From Neobacillus terrae (GTDB taxonomy: Bacteria; Bacillota; Bacilli; Bacillales; Cytobacillaceae): a DNA stretch of 64,000 nt. The DNA lies in NCBI RefSeq assembly GCF_011393025.1, contig NZ_JAAOEO010000005.1, positions 297,834 through 361,833 on the forward strand. Reading direction: 5' to 3'. A program made the position numbers and the translations under genes. Within the stretch, counting starts at the first letter, position 1. Each line of letters starts with the position of its first letter. This document shows positions 9,521 through 17,889 of this stretch, one piece after another. Below the pieces are notes generated by a model, which searched no databases, was not told where the DNA came from, and worked only from the letters and a program-made list of their open reading frames with translations.

Positions 9521-9879
9521 GAACAAAAGGCGCAAGTGCCCCGATCAAATGATGAAAGGCTAAAATCGCCACGTCCTGTGGCAACGCCTTCCTGACCCAC
9601 ATCCTCGAAAAAGCAAATGCTTTTTCTTCGTGCGATGCTTAAGCTGCCGAAGTTTTCCTTGTCCTGTGGGCCCACAACAGGCATAAGACGAATCACGTAG
9701 TCATCCTCGGAAAAGCTAAAGCTTTTCCTTCGTGCGATGCGGATGCTTCCGAAGTTTTCCTTGTCCTGATTTCTGAAGTGATTTGGCTTATGACCCCGAG
9801 GGGCTGGGCGTTGGAGCTGGATTACAATAACCTAGTTCAAGTTATCCACAAGGTAAAAATCTATAATTTCCTAAACGAC
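9521..9879 (+). repeat. dispersed intergenic repeat, copy A (longest)
   Basis: Starts AACAAAAGGCGCAAG and ends with GGGCTGGGCGTTGGAGCTGG plus a TTATCCACAAGG tail. Inside, CATAAGACGAATCAC and GTGATTTGGCTTATG are near-perfect inverted arms around smaller hairpins such as GGAAAAGCT/AGCTTTTCC. It separates the precursor gene from the enzyme operon. Confidence 0.85.
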
Positions 9880-9912
9880 AAGAAAGTGCCTCTGCATTAT
9901 GCAGAGGCACCT
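9880..9912 (-). terminator. terminator directly after the RiPP precursor
   Basis: Perfect 10-bp stem GTGCCTCTGC/GCAGAGGCAC with a 5-nt loop, then TTTCTT on the minus strand, 26 bp after the precursor stop. Confidence 0.85.
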
Positions 9913-9937
9913 TCTTTTAAGTTTATATTGAAACCTG

Positions 9938-10246
9938 TCACCAGCCTCCCCAGCAGTTAAAACAGCTCGAACAGCTAAAACAGCTAAAACAGCTGAAGCA
10001 GCTAAAACCGAAACCGAAACCGCCGCAACGGAAGCCACCACAGCGGAAGCCGCCACAACGGAAGCCGCCGCAACTAAAGCCACCACAACGCATTCCGCCG
10101 CACATCATGCCGCCACAACGCATACCGCCGCCACAACGCATACCGCCAAACTGGCGCTGATCTAGGCTCGGATCTATAGGAATTAATTCACCAACTTGAA
10201 AGTTATCCATTCCCAGCATTTGAAGGTCATTTTGAAAATTTTGCAT
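9938..10246 (-). CDS. heterocycloanthracin-type TOMM precursor peptide
   Basis: 102 aa from ATG 10246, chosen because AGGGGAGGAAAAA precedes it. The leader is ~35 aa ('MQNFQNDLQMLGMDNFQVG' ... 'DQRQFGG'). The core is 67 aa in two parts: eight x-x-Cys-Gly-Gly blocks, then FGFGF and a run of F-S-C triplets ending FNCWGGW. By count the core has 14 Cys, 7 Ser and no Thr, all candidates for azole formation. The FGG at the end of the leader is a possible cleavage site (inference). The coding DNA is a GC-rich 15-bp tandem repeat, so the array can expand or contract. It has its own terminator. Confidence 0.95.
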   Translation of the reverse strand: MQNFQNDLQMLGMDNFQVGELIPIDPSLDQRQFGGMRCGGGMRCGGMMCGGMRCGGFSCGGFRCGGFRCGGFRCGGFGFGFSCFSCFSCFSCSSCFNCWGGW

Positions 10247-10835
10247 TTTTTCCTCCCCTTTATATTTAAATTTCTGATTAACTAACCTTGAGAGCTGAAG
10301 AGTTAATTTGTTGTTTTGTAACTGAACTTTCACATTTCAGGTGTGCTCTCTCCTCCAAAATATGTTAACTTTTAGGGCGTTGTTACTGATTTAAGTGCCT
10401 ATTTCCTTAAACAGCTTAGATTGGGCTTTATTATGCTCTTCATCATTTAACCTTCAAGGGAAATTCTGGTACCCCTTTTTAAGTAATGAATTACACGCTT
10501 ATTTCATAGGAAAGGCTTAAAATTTCACAAGGAAGGCAGTCGGCTTAGAAAGAGAATTCTACTGTAAATTTTGAACCATAACTATATAGTTGGAGTAGTA
10601 AATCAACTTTTAAGTTCTTCCTTAAGTGAAAAGGCTCAACTATTTGCAAAGTCGGTTTCGCAATGGAATCAGCTAATTTTGATAGTATTTTATTTTATTA
10701 TTTTTCAAACTTTGGGTATTTGTAAAACTATCTTGACTTCGAGGTTTTTTATTGGCAAAGGGCATGAACAGAGCTTATTGTTATTTTTAAATCGTGATTC
10801 GGATCCTGAGGAACGGCTACAGGTGATTGATAAAA
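10247..10835. other. precursor leader region and flanking DNA, no supported gene
   Basis: Holds the upstream region of the precursor. No convincing -35/-10 pair could be fixed. A plus-strand frame starting with TTG at 10571 (117 codons) has no ribosome site and no recognisable domain, and it runs against the small minus-strand frame at 10836-10970; it is not called. Confidence 0.4.
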
Positions 10836-10970
10836 TTAAAATGCCGGGATATAAGAGTACTGTGGTAATGGCACTTTTTTTGCAGAATATCCTTCAAGAA
10901 ATCTTATTCCAAATATTAATATAAGCAGGGTTAATACTAGAAGCAATTTATTATCTTTACTTATTAACAT
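10836..10970 (-). CDS. possible 44-aa membrane peptide
   Basis: ATG 10970 with GGAAG five bases upstream. The protein has one hydrophobic helix ('KLLLVLTLLILIFGIRFLEG') and a short polar tail. A hairpin (AAAGCCCT/AGGGCTTT) at 10998-11027 lies just upstream. No family is recognised and no terminator follows, so this is weak. Confidence 0.3.
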   Translation of the reverse strand: MLISKDNKLLLVLTLLILIFGIRFLEGYSAKKVPLPQYSYIPAF

Positions 10971-11145
10971 ACTTCTTCCGTTATAATTATCCTTACTAAA
11001 AGCCCTCTTCAATTTGAAAAGGGCTTTCCACCATATATCATTTAAATGTTTATTCTCAATATAAAAACCCATGTCGGTAATTTCGTGTACATATAATTAC
11101 AATTGCATTTATTCAACCGTTTAATCCAGCTAACTTATTTACTTT

Positions 11146-11170
11146 GAAAAAACTGCCTTTGATGGCAGCC
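11146..11170 (-). terminator. terminator of the MFS gene
   Basis: Minus-strand stem CTGCC/GGCAG with a 6-nt loop followed by TTTTTT, 10 bp after the stop codon. Confidence 0.6.
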
Positions 11171-11179
11171 AGAACAAAG

Positions 11180-12457
11180 TTATGTGGTTAAAGAAGCCTC
11201 TTTAACTTTGGAGACAGTTGTTTTTTTCTTAATTACTATAACAAATAAGCTTGCTAATAAGCAGAATATCCCTGCGAACAAAAACGCCCACGTATAAGAA
11301 TTGAATATCTTATATATAAGACCTCCACAATATGCCGCTACTGCTGCACCAGCCTGATGCGAAGCAAAAATCCAGCCATATACTACTCCACTTTTTTCAG
11401 TACCAAAAATTTGTCTTGAGATACTAATAGTTGGCGGAACCGTAGCAATCCAATCTAATCCGTAAAATACTGAAAAGATAATCAGAAGGGTGACAGACCC
11501 TTTAAAAAGTGCAAAAGGAAGTAATACCAAAGATGCACCTCTTAGACTGTAGTACCAAAACAATAACCACCTATTATCAAAACGATCTGACAACCAACCG
11601 GAAAGAGTAGTTCCAGCCAAATCAAAGATTCCCATAAAAGAAAGCAGAGATGCAGCGGTAACTAAGGGAACCCCATAGCTAATACAGTAAGAAACAAAGT
11701 GAGTACCAATTATTCCACTTGTTGAAAGGCCACAAATAAAGAAACTGCCAGCTAAAAGCCAAAATTCTTTCACTTTAACTGCTTCGAATAAACCATTAAA
11801 AGCAATAACAATAGGATTAGTTTCCTTATATCCTTGATTGCTCTCCTGCATTTCTTCTTCCATCCCATATGGAAAAATCCCAATATCCTTTGGTGTACTT
11901 TTCATAAACAATATAATGATGATTAACATAACGAAACTCAAGGTCAAAATTAAGCCTATAGCCCAACGCCATGAATAATTCTCTATCACCATAGCTAGTA
12001 TGGGAAGCAGAATTAACTGGCCGGTCGCTGTGCTTGCTGTTAGTATTCCAACTGCAAGTCCCCTTCTTTTTACAAACCACCTATTCGCTATATATGGACT
12101 TAGCACTGTTAAAAATAATCCGGAACCTAGGCCAATGATAATTCCCCAAATAACAATAAGCTGCCATGAGTTTTGCATCTTAAGTGTAAGCAGCGTCCCC
12201 GTCAACAATGTGGCCATTGAAATTATCATTATCTTCTTTAAGCCCAGCACTTCAATTAAAGCCGCCATAAAAGGACCTGATATACCGTATAAAAACAAAC
12301 CAACAGCGAAAGAAAGAGAAATAACGGACCTATCCCAGCCAAATTCATTTTCAAATGGTTCAATAAAGACCCCTGAAGATGATCTTACAATGCCAGCAAC
12401 AATAATAGATAAAAAAGAAATGAGCAGGATAATCCAGCTATAATGAAATCGTTTCAA
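11180..12457 (-). CDS. MFS transporter (oxalate/formate-antiporter-like)
   Basis: 425 aa with twelve membrane helices and a central cytoplasmic loop near residues 195-215. 'SSSGVFIEPFENEFGWDRS' after helix 1 and 'FVKRRGLAVGILTASTATG' between helices 4 and 5 are typical of the OFA/monocarboxylate-type branch, which moves organic anions. The start is TTG 12457 behind GTGGAG; the nearby ATG is out of frame. It is the nearest transporter to the RiPP cluster, but nothing shows that it exports the peptide. Confidence 0.85.
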   Translation of the reverse strand: MKRFHYSWIILLISFLSIIVAGIVRSSSGVFIEPFENEFGWDRSVISLSFAVGLFLYGISGPFMAALIEVLGLKKIMIISMATLLTGTLLTLKMQNSWQLIVIWGIIIGLGSGLFLTVLSPYIANRWFVKRRGLAVGILTASTATGQLILLPILAMVIENYSWRWAIGLILTLSFVMLIIIILFMKSTPKDIGIFPYGMEEEMQESNQGYKETNPIVIAFNGLFEAVKVKEFWLLAGSFFICGLSTSGIIGTHFVSYCISYGVPLVTAASLLSFMGIFDLAGTTLSGWLSDRFDNRWLLFWYYSLRGASLVLLPFALFKGSVTLLIIFSVFYGLDWIATVPPTISISRQIFGTEKSGVVYGWIFASHQAGAAVAAYCGGLIYKIFNSYTWAFLFAGIFCLLASLFVIVIKKKTTVSKVKEASLTT

Positions 12458-12770
12458 AACATCACTCCACTCTTAGTAATAATGTTAAATTTATTATAAT
12501 GTAGAAAACTGCCAATTAAATACCTTGCAATACATATTATCAAAAAATATATTCTATTAAATTTTAAAATTATAAACTGTATTAAAACATATGAATGAAC
12601 AAAAGATTAAGATTGTTTATGAGCCTAAATCTTAATGACAAAGGAAAAGTCCTGCTTCAGTAGCCATGATAAAGAAATTAGTGTTTTTACAAAAGAATAA
12701 CGTATGAAATTTCCTATTTCTTTCATAAAAGGTGTTACACTTATTTTAATATGTACTAGTACGAAATCAT
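12458..12770. other. AT-rich gap upstream of MFS gene
   Basis: No open frame with a ribosome site. It should hold the MFS promoter on the minus strand, but no clear -35/-10 pair was fixed. Confidence 0.4.
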
Positions 12771-13287
12771 TTTGTTTTGGACTGAGAAAAAGCTTGCTGC
12801 TCGTTTATCTGAATTAGATTCAAACCGATATCGTGATACTTTGGAGATTTCTTCTTTAAACTTTCAGCTTGGTCAAAGTGAGAAATCGGCTCAAAACCGC
12901 CTTTATCTGGCAAATAGTCAACAATACATATAGTAAAAACTTGGTTTGGACGGGATCTCTACGCCTGGTATCAGCTGCCATTTCAATCCCTCATACTTAA
13001 AGTGGTTGGAGTGTTTGATTTTGGGATATCGGATGAAGGCCACAACTCGGGCATTGAGTCTTTGTTATATATCAACGGAAGTCCGTATCAAGGTGTGGAT
13101 GCAAACCACAAGGAGGTCTTCTTTTCAGAAGATCTCTCTGGTCAGGACGTTCAGCTGGACTTTCGTTTATGGTCCTGACTTGAAGGAGGCGGACTCACCA
13201 CTGAACAAGTACATACATTTAAAAAGGCTGACATCGGATGGCTTGATGGAGCCGAAGATGATTTATTTTTCACAATTTTTTTCTAAG
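12771..13287 (+). pseudogene. GH38 alpha-mannosidase relic (N-terminal part)
   Basis: Three pieces in the plus strand together read as the N-terminal domain of a bacterial GH38 alpha-mannosidase: 'FWTEKKLAARLSELDSNRYR', then after a frameshift near 12929 'GRDLYAWYQLPF', then 'ESLLYINGSPYQGVDANHKE' and 'VQLDFRLWS'. A TGA at ~13175 replaces the Gly expected in SGLEGGG, which continues as LEGGG. The frame ends at 13287, so the catalytic domain (about 800 residues) is missing. It is a decayed, truncated gene followed at once by a terminator. Confidence 0.75.
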
Positions 13288-13288
13288 T

Positions 13289-13316
13289 AAATAAGCACCG
13301 AATTGGTGCTTATTTC
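13289..13316 (+). terminator. terminator after the mannosidase relic
   Basis: Stem AATAAGCACC/GGTGCTTATT followed by T-rich sequence. It overlaps the end of the small zinc-ribbon gene on the other strand. Confidence 0.7.
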
Positions 13317-13465
13317 TTAAGCCTGTAAGCTCTTCTTTCGGCATATTCGGAACAACTCAGGCATAGTTTTAATCGCTTTCCTTTGTCATTAATAAATGTT
13401 CTTAATGGTTTAATTTTCCTTTTACAGATATCACATTTATTATTAAATATATTTAAAAACCCCAT
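13310..13465 (-). CDS. 51-aa zinc-ribbon-like small protein
   Basis: ATG 13465 behind AGAGGG, 51 codons. Two CxxC pairs (C11-x2-C14 'CDIC' and C35-x2-C38 'CLSC') are separated by 20 mostly basic residues, as in a small zinc ribbon, and the tail 'YAERRAYRLKK' is strongly basic. It may bind nucleic acid (inference). No named family is recognised. Confidence 0.6.
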   Translation of the reverse strand: MGFLNIFNNKCDICKRKIKPLRTFINDKGKRLKLCLSCSEYAERRAYRLKK

Positions 13466-13658
13466 AATAACCCTCTCTTAATTCCCATTATTCACATGGA
13501 TATGCCATCCTGCATGAAAGTGTCACTTCTTTATGGAACAAAATCCTACTTTCTTTTTGTTCTTCAATCATTTTTCTCTGGAGAGAAATATCGTTTTTTC
13601 TATGTGATTAACTCCACCGATGATATGATAATGTATAAACATTATAGGAGGTGGATGA

Positions 13659-13982
13659 ATGTCATCTATCATTTTTATGGCCCTCTATCGGCCAAAGCCA
13701 GGAAAAGAAAATGAACTAAAAGAAATTTCAAAAGGACATACTTCAACATTAAGGGAAGAAGGTTTAATTACAAACCGCGAGCTGCTTACACTTCAAGCAG
13801 AAGATGGAACTATAATTGAAATAGCTGAGTGGAAATCGAGTGAAGCTATTGAGAAGGCTCATCATTCAGTAAAGGTTATGTCAGTTTGGAATAAGATTAG
13901 CTCGGTTGCTGAACTGACCAATCTATCCTCACTTGCTGAAGCCCAGGTACCTTTCCCCAATTTTAAACCAATAAATAGTTAA
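13659..13982 (+). CDS. ABM/YgiN-like dimeric alpha-beta barrel protein
   Basis: 107 aa, ATG 13659 behind AGGAGGTGGATGA. It starts with a strand ('SIIFMALYRPKPGKENEL') and later has 'GTIIEIAEWKSSEAIEKAH', the pattern of antibiotic-biosynthesis-monooxygenase-like ferredoxin folds. Such proteins are often small oxygenases or stress proteins; no catalytic residue can be assigned. Single gene with a terminator directly behind. Confidence 0.7.
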   Translation: MSSIIFMALYRPKPGKENELKEISKGHTSTLREEGLITNRELLTLQAEDGTIIEIAEWKSSEAIEKAHHSVKVMSVWNKISSVAELTNLSSLAEAQVPFPNFKPINS

Positions 13983-14012
13983 ATAGCTTGGCTTTGCCCA
14001 AGCTATATTTTA
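13983..14012 (+). terminator. bidirectional terminator
   Basis: Stem ATAGCTTGG/CCAAGCTAT followed by ATTTTAAT. It separates the ABM-like gene from the converging DUF1697 gene. Confidence 0.8.
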
Positions 14013-14025
14013 ATGTGCTGAAGTT

Positions 14026-14571
14026 TTAAGACGGTTTTTCCATATTGTAAATCATTGCTTCCAATTTTTTAATGGTTTTCCAATTACGGGATGTTACAGG
14101 GACCTTTAATTTTTGAAGCTGATTTGAAATCTTTGAATCCAGGATGCTTTTACGTAAATATAGATAGACATCTTTTCCTCTTATGTAACATTCTTCGCTT
14201 TCACTTTTAAATCTCAACAGCTGTTCAATGACCTCTATCAAAGGTTCCTTATCAAGCAAAGTAAGATGTATACTTTCTCCTTCTTTTAAGTCTTCTTGGT
14301 ACGGACAATTCCTCATTACTTCATTCCACTCAGCTGCTGTTCTCAATATAACCGGTACTGAAAAACCGAATGTGTTTTTTATTTCTTCATGAATTAGTGA
14401 TTGTAATTTTTCTGCAGCATTGTCTGATTGAAAAACAATATTGCCGCTTTGAATGTAAGTTTCCACTTTTTTAATGCCCATATTGAAGAACATTTTCTTT
14501 AAATCTTTCATCTTAATGATATTGTTCCCACCTACATTAATCCCTCTTAATAACGCTATATATATCGTCAA
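14026..14571 (-). CDS. DUF1697 protein
   Basis: 181 aa. The N-terminus 'IYIALLRGINVGGNNIIKM' and 'VETYIQSGNIVFQS' are hallmarks of DUF1697, a family of two ferredoxin-like domains with unknown function. The start is TTG 14571, about 10 bases after AAGGAG. It lies 21 bp behind the DUF1801-like gene on the same strand, so the two form a likely operon. Confidence 0.88.
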   Translation of the reverse strand: MTIYIALLRGINVGGNNIIKMKDLKKMFFNMGIKKVETYIQSGNIVFQSDNAAEKLQSLIHEEIKNTFGFSVPVILRTAAEWNEVMRNCPYQEDLKEGESIHLTLLDKEPLIEVIEQLLRFKSESEECYIRGKDVYLYLRKSILDSKISNQLQKLKVPVTSRNWKTIKKLEAMIYNMEKPS

Positions 14572-14592
14572 CGAGAGCAGCTCCTTCTTATT

Positions 14593-15015
14593 TCATTTAT
14601 CCGGATATGTTTCTTTCAAGTGCTTAATTGACTGCAATATCAATGCTTTTAATACATCAATATTTATATCCGATACCTTATTGATATAGACACACGCTTT
14701 TCCTGCTTTGTGTTTTCCAAATTCCTTTAATAAATGTTCTCGCTGTTGATCCCCAGTTGCAAAGTATAAGCTGATTTTTGCTTTCCGTGGTGAAAAGCCA
14801 ACTAACATGGAATCGCCTTCGTGACCTGATTCGTATTTGTAATGATAGGAGCCAAATCCGATAATACTGCCTCCCCACATTTTCGCCTCATACCCCGATG
14901 ATTCAGTGAAAATATCTAACAATTTATAAGCATCTTCTCGTTTTTTTGGCTCTACAGCATTTTCAATAAACTCTATCACACTGTTTTTGTTTTCTATAGT
15001 TTTGAATTCGTACAT
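14593..15015 (-). CDS. DUF1801 (YdhG-like) protein
   Basis: 140 aa from ATG 15015, chosen because GGGGAGGA precedes it; the frame is open 12 codons further up. 'EAKMWGGSIIGFGSYHYKYE' and 'GFSPRKAKISLYFATGDQQ' match the DUF1801 fold. C-terminal 'GKACVYINKVSDINID' is typical of the family. Function is unknown. First gene of an operon with DUF1697. Confidence 0.85.
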   Translation of the reverse strand: MYEFKTIENKNSVIEFIENAVEPKKREDAYKLLDIFTESSGYEAKMWGGSIIGFGSYHYKYESGHEGDSMLVGFSPRKAKISLYFATGDQQREHLLKEFGKHKAGKACVYINKVSDINIDVLKALILQSIKHLKETYPDK

Positions 15016-15084
15016 CGAAATCCTCCCCTTCTTAATCCCTGTATTTTCCAAATGCTTATATGTATTTTATACCAATTTTAAAAA

Positions 15085-15118
15085 TAAAAAAATCCCTCCT
15101 ACTCGCTGTAGGAAGGAA
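15085..15118 (-). terminator. terminator of the CNNM/CBS gene
   Basis: Minus-strand stem CCTTCCTAC/GTAGGAGG with loop AGCGA, then ATTTTTTT, 7 bp after the stop codon. Confidence 0.85.
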
Positions 15119-15124
15119 ATTATC

Positions 15125-16435
15125 TTATACTGCAACTTCTTGCTTCATTTTCTTTACTATTTCTAATGACTTGATGTGGTAACCATCTATTTCAAGAATT
15201 TTAATATCATAATTCTCATAAGAAACGACAGTACCTTCTTCTATATCGATGTTTTGGGATAATATCCATCCGCCAATTGTGTCGATATCTGTTTCTTCCA
15301 TATCCAATCCAAAAAGATCATTTATTTCATCAATCAGAACTTTTCCGTCCACAATTGTTTTATTTTCACTAATTTTATTGATCTCTGGTACTTCGTCTGC
15401 ATCAAATTCATCACGAATTTCCCCGACTATTTCTTCCAAAATATCCTCAACAGTTACTAATCCAGCCGTTCCCCCGTACTCATCCATTAAAATCGCCATA
15501 TGGACGCGGTCTTTTTGCATTTTCACTAATAACTCCTGGATAGCAATCGATTCTATTACCTGAATGACGGGTCGGGCAAATTCATTAATCGAGGTTGTTA
15601 CATCAATTCCACTGATAAATTCTGTTAAAACCTCTTTCATATTGACCATACCTACAATATTATCTTTTTCTCCGTCCATAATGGGATATCTAGTATAATT
15701 TTCTTCCGTCACAACCTTAAGGCATTCCTCTAAGGATTGGGATTTATCAAAAGCCACAATTTCAGTCCGGGGCACCATAATTTCCTTGGCTGTCCTGTCA
15801 TCAAACTCAAAGATATTATTCACATATCTATATTCGGACTGATTGATTTCTCCATTTTTATAACTATCGGAAATAATGATTTGAAGCTCTTCCTCTGAGT
15901 GTGCATTTTCATGTTCTGAAGCTGGTTTTAATCCGAATAATCCTGCAACAAAACGGGCCGAGTTATTTAATGCCTTAATGAAAGGATACATTATTTTATA
16001 AAAAAGAATCATTGGCCTTGCAAAAAGAAGCGTAACTGTTTCCGCTTTTTGAATAGCAAACGTTTTAGGAGCAAGTTCTCCGACGACTACATGAATAAAT
16101 GTTACTACTGCAAAGGATAATATTATTGATGTAATTCGTGAAACAGATTCCGTTACATTCATATAAGCAAAAAGTGGATGAAGGATATGTTCAACAGTGG
16201 GTTCCCCCAGCCATCCTAATCCCAAAGCGGTAACTGTAATCCCCAGCTGACATGCTGATAAATACTCGTCAAGATTGCTTACAATGGTTTTTGCTGCTAA
16301 AGCACTTTTATTTCCTTCAGCAATGAGCTGATCAATACGTGATCCGCGTATTTTAACAATAGCAAATTCATAGGATACGAAGAATCCCGTGAATGCAATT
16401 AAGATTGCTATGATTAGCAAGTTTATAAGAATCAA
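15125..16435 (-). CDS. hemolysin-family CNNM/CBS/CorC membrane protein
   Basis: 436 aa in the order CNNM (DUF21) transmembrane domain (~1-200), a CBS pair (~205-335, with 'VPRTEIVAFDKSQSLEECLK' and 'MAILMDEYGGTAGLVTVEDI') and the C-terminal CorC/HlyC domain (~345-430). CNNM/CorC proteins are implicated in magnesium efflux; 'hemolysin' is a historical name. The start is TTG 16435 behind AAAGGAGA. It follows a MerR gene by 63 bp on the same strand, so MerR may control it. Confidence 0.92.
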   Translation of the reverse strand: MILINLLIIAILIAFTGFFVSYEFAIVKIRGSRIDQLIAEGNKSALAAKTIVSNLDEYLSACQLGITVTALGLGWLGEPTVEHILHPLFAYMNVTESVSRITSIILSFAVVTFIHVVVGELAPKTFAIQKAETVTLLFARPMILFYKIMYPFIKALNNSARFVAGLFGLKPASEHENAHSEEELQIIISDSYKNGEINQSEYRYVNNIFEFDDRTAKEIMVPRTEIVAFDKSQSLEECLKVVTEENYTRYPIMDGEKDNIVGMVNMKEVLTEFISGIDVTTSINEFARPVIQVIESIAIQELLVKMQKDRVHMAILMDEYGGTAGLVTVEDILEEIVGEIRDEFDADEVPEINKISENKTIVDGKVLIDEINDLFGLDMEETDIDTIGGWILSQNIDIEEGTVVSYENYDIKILEIDGYHIKSLEIVKKMKQEVAV

Positions 16436-16498
16436 TGGTCTCCTTTCTTAACACTTAAGGTTAAGTAAGGAATACACCTCCTAGTAATATAAAAAATT

Positions 16499-16927
16499 CT
16501 AAAAACCTTCTACTTTTCCAAATAATAATAACAAAGTTTGAGCCAACGCAATTCCCTCTAGCGAAAGCTTGCTTACCAGCACTTCTTTTTGATTATGGTT
16601 TAATTTTTTAAGGATTGGCTCCATAACCATAATTTCCTCTTTAAGGTGCTGCATGATACTGCCAATCTGATCAAAATGCTTTTCTACTTTTTTATTATCA
16701 ATACTGCCATCTGTCTTTAATAATTCGATTAAAGACTTTATCTCCTCAAGTGGCAGATTAAGATTTTTATAGTGTTCAATAAAATTCAAAATCTGGATGC
16801 TCTCTTCCCCGTACAATCGATAATTGGAGTCCGTCCTCGTAGGGCTGAGTAAGCCGATTTGAGTATAATAATCGATTGTTCTTTTGGAGATATTCATTAA
16901 CTTAGCTATTTGACCAATTCGATACAA
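16499..16927 (-). CDS. MerR-family transcriptional regulator
   Basis: 142 aa. Residues 1-70 hold the winged helix: 'YRIGQIAKLMNISKRTIDYY', 'IGLLSP' and 'NYRLYGEESIQIL'. A long helix follows (~75-118) and then a short C-terminal effector part without cysteine, so metal binding through thiols is unlikely. It probably dimerises over a promoter with a 19-20 bp spacer. Nearest target: its own gene and the CNNM/CBS gene behind it. Confidence 0.9.
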   Translation of the reverse strand: MYRIGQIAKLMNISKRTIDYYTQIGLLSPTRTDSNYRLYGEESIQILNFIEHYKNLNLPLEEIKSLIELLKTDGSIDNKKVEKHFDQIGSIMQHLKEEIMVMEPILKKLNHNQKEVLVSKLSLEGIALAQTLLLLFGKVEGF

Positions 16928-17251
16928 CTTCCCAACTTACTCACCCCTCACATATTTATTATAATTTTACTATATTTATAACCATACAGTCAACGTGACA
17001 GTTAATCACATGGTTTCCTTCTTATGACAGAAACTTCTAAAAAAATTGATTTAACAGCTTTAAAACTGGAATGTTTATTAAAAATCAGGGAATTATAGGG
17101 GGTAAGAAATGGCCTCTGGTCAATTGTTAAAAATGTAAACCCATTGTAAAGTTTATGTAAATTTTTCAATAAGTTTCTTCCCTGAATCGGGAAACTTAGC
17201 TACTATAACATTTGTGACATATTAGTCATTAAAGAATTTGGAGGTAATATA
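16928..17251. other. divergent control region between MerR and DUF47-Pit genes
   Basis: No gene. It contains the TGTAAA repeats at 17125-17161, an imperfect hairpin (AAGTTTC...GAAACTT) at 17171-17197 and a TATAAC candidate -10 at 17204-17209 without a good -35, which fits an activator-dependent promoter. Confidence 0.5.
17125..17161 (-). promoter_or_regulatory. candidate PhoP boxes upstream of DUF47-Pit
   Basis: Three exact TTTACA hexamers on the minus strand (TGTAAA at 17134, 17145 and 17156 on the plus strand) are spaced 11 bp apart, with a further TTAACA nine bases upstream. TT(A/C/T)A(C/T)A with 11-bp spacing is the known PhoP box of Bacillus. They lie ~90-125 bp before the DUF47 start. 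Confidence 0.55.
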
Positions 17252-17866
17252 ATGGCCAAAAAGAAGGACAAGTTCGCAAATTACTTAACTGAGATTTCCT
17301 TAAATTTAAAAGAAAGCGCTGATTTCTTTTCAGATTACAAATTAAAAAATGTCAGCGATCTTAAGATTTTTTCAGAAAAAATGAAGGAATATGAAACTAA
17401 AGGCGATACCTTCGTTCATGAGGTTATTCAGGAATTAAATAATGCCTTTATTACTCAAATTGAACGTGAAGATATTCTGGCACTAACCATGAGTATGGAT
17501 GATGTGTTGGATGGTCTGGAAGGAACTGCGGCTCTTTTCGAAATGTATTCCATTACTCAAGCTGATGAGTACATGCTTAAATTTGTTGATGCGATTAAAA
17601 ATTGTTCTTCTGAAATTGTTGAAGCTATTAATTTGCTTTCGGCAAAAAAACTTCCTCAAATTAGAGAACATGCAATCAAAATTAAAGACTATGAATCAAA
17701 ATGCGATGGAATTTTACGTGAATCCATTAAACATTTGTTTGTGGTCGAAAAAGACCCCATCAAGATTATTCAATATAAAGAAATATACGAGGAACTTGAA
17801 GATATTGCTGACTACTGTCAATCAGTAGCAAACACATTAGAGACAATAATTATGAAGAATTCTTAA
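17252..17866 (+). CDS. DUF47 (PhoU-like) partner of the Pit transporter
   Basis: 204 aa, ATG 17252 behind GGAGG. It is an all-helical PhoU-fold protein with acidic metal-binding repeats: 'MKEYETKGDTFVHEVI' (~45-60) and 'IKDYESKCDGILRESI' (~148-163). The first has the E-x3-D pattern that binds metals in PhoU proteins. DUF47 proteins pair with PiT phosphate transporters and modulate them. The pit gene follows 23 bp downstream. Confidence 0.92.
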   Translation: MAKKKDKFANYLTEISLNLKESADFFSDYKLKNVSDLKIFSEKMKEYETKGDTFVHEVIQELNNAFITQIEREDILALTMSMDDVLDGLEGTAALFEMYSITQADEYMLKFVDAIKNCSSEIVEAINLLSAKKLPQIREHAIKIKDYESKCDGILRESIKHLFVVEKDPIKIIQYKEIYEELEDIADYCQSVANTLETIIMKNS

Positions 17867-17889
17867 TTCCTTAAAATCTGGAGGCTGTA

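Noticed and set aside
10571..10924. 117-codon plus-strand frame next to the RiPP precursor
   Set aside because: TTG start without a ribosome site, no recognisable domain, and it overlaps a small minus-strand frame. It could be a relic, but nothing supports a gene.
11180..12457. MFS transporter as the dedicated exporter of the azole peptide
   Set aside because: It lies close by, but its motifs fit an organic-anion carrier, it is about 0.9 kb upstream of the precursor, and it has its own terminator. There is no evidence of a link.
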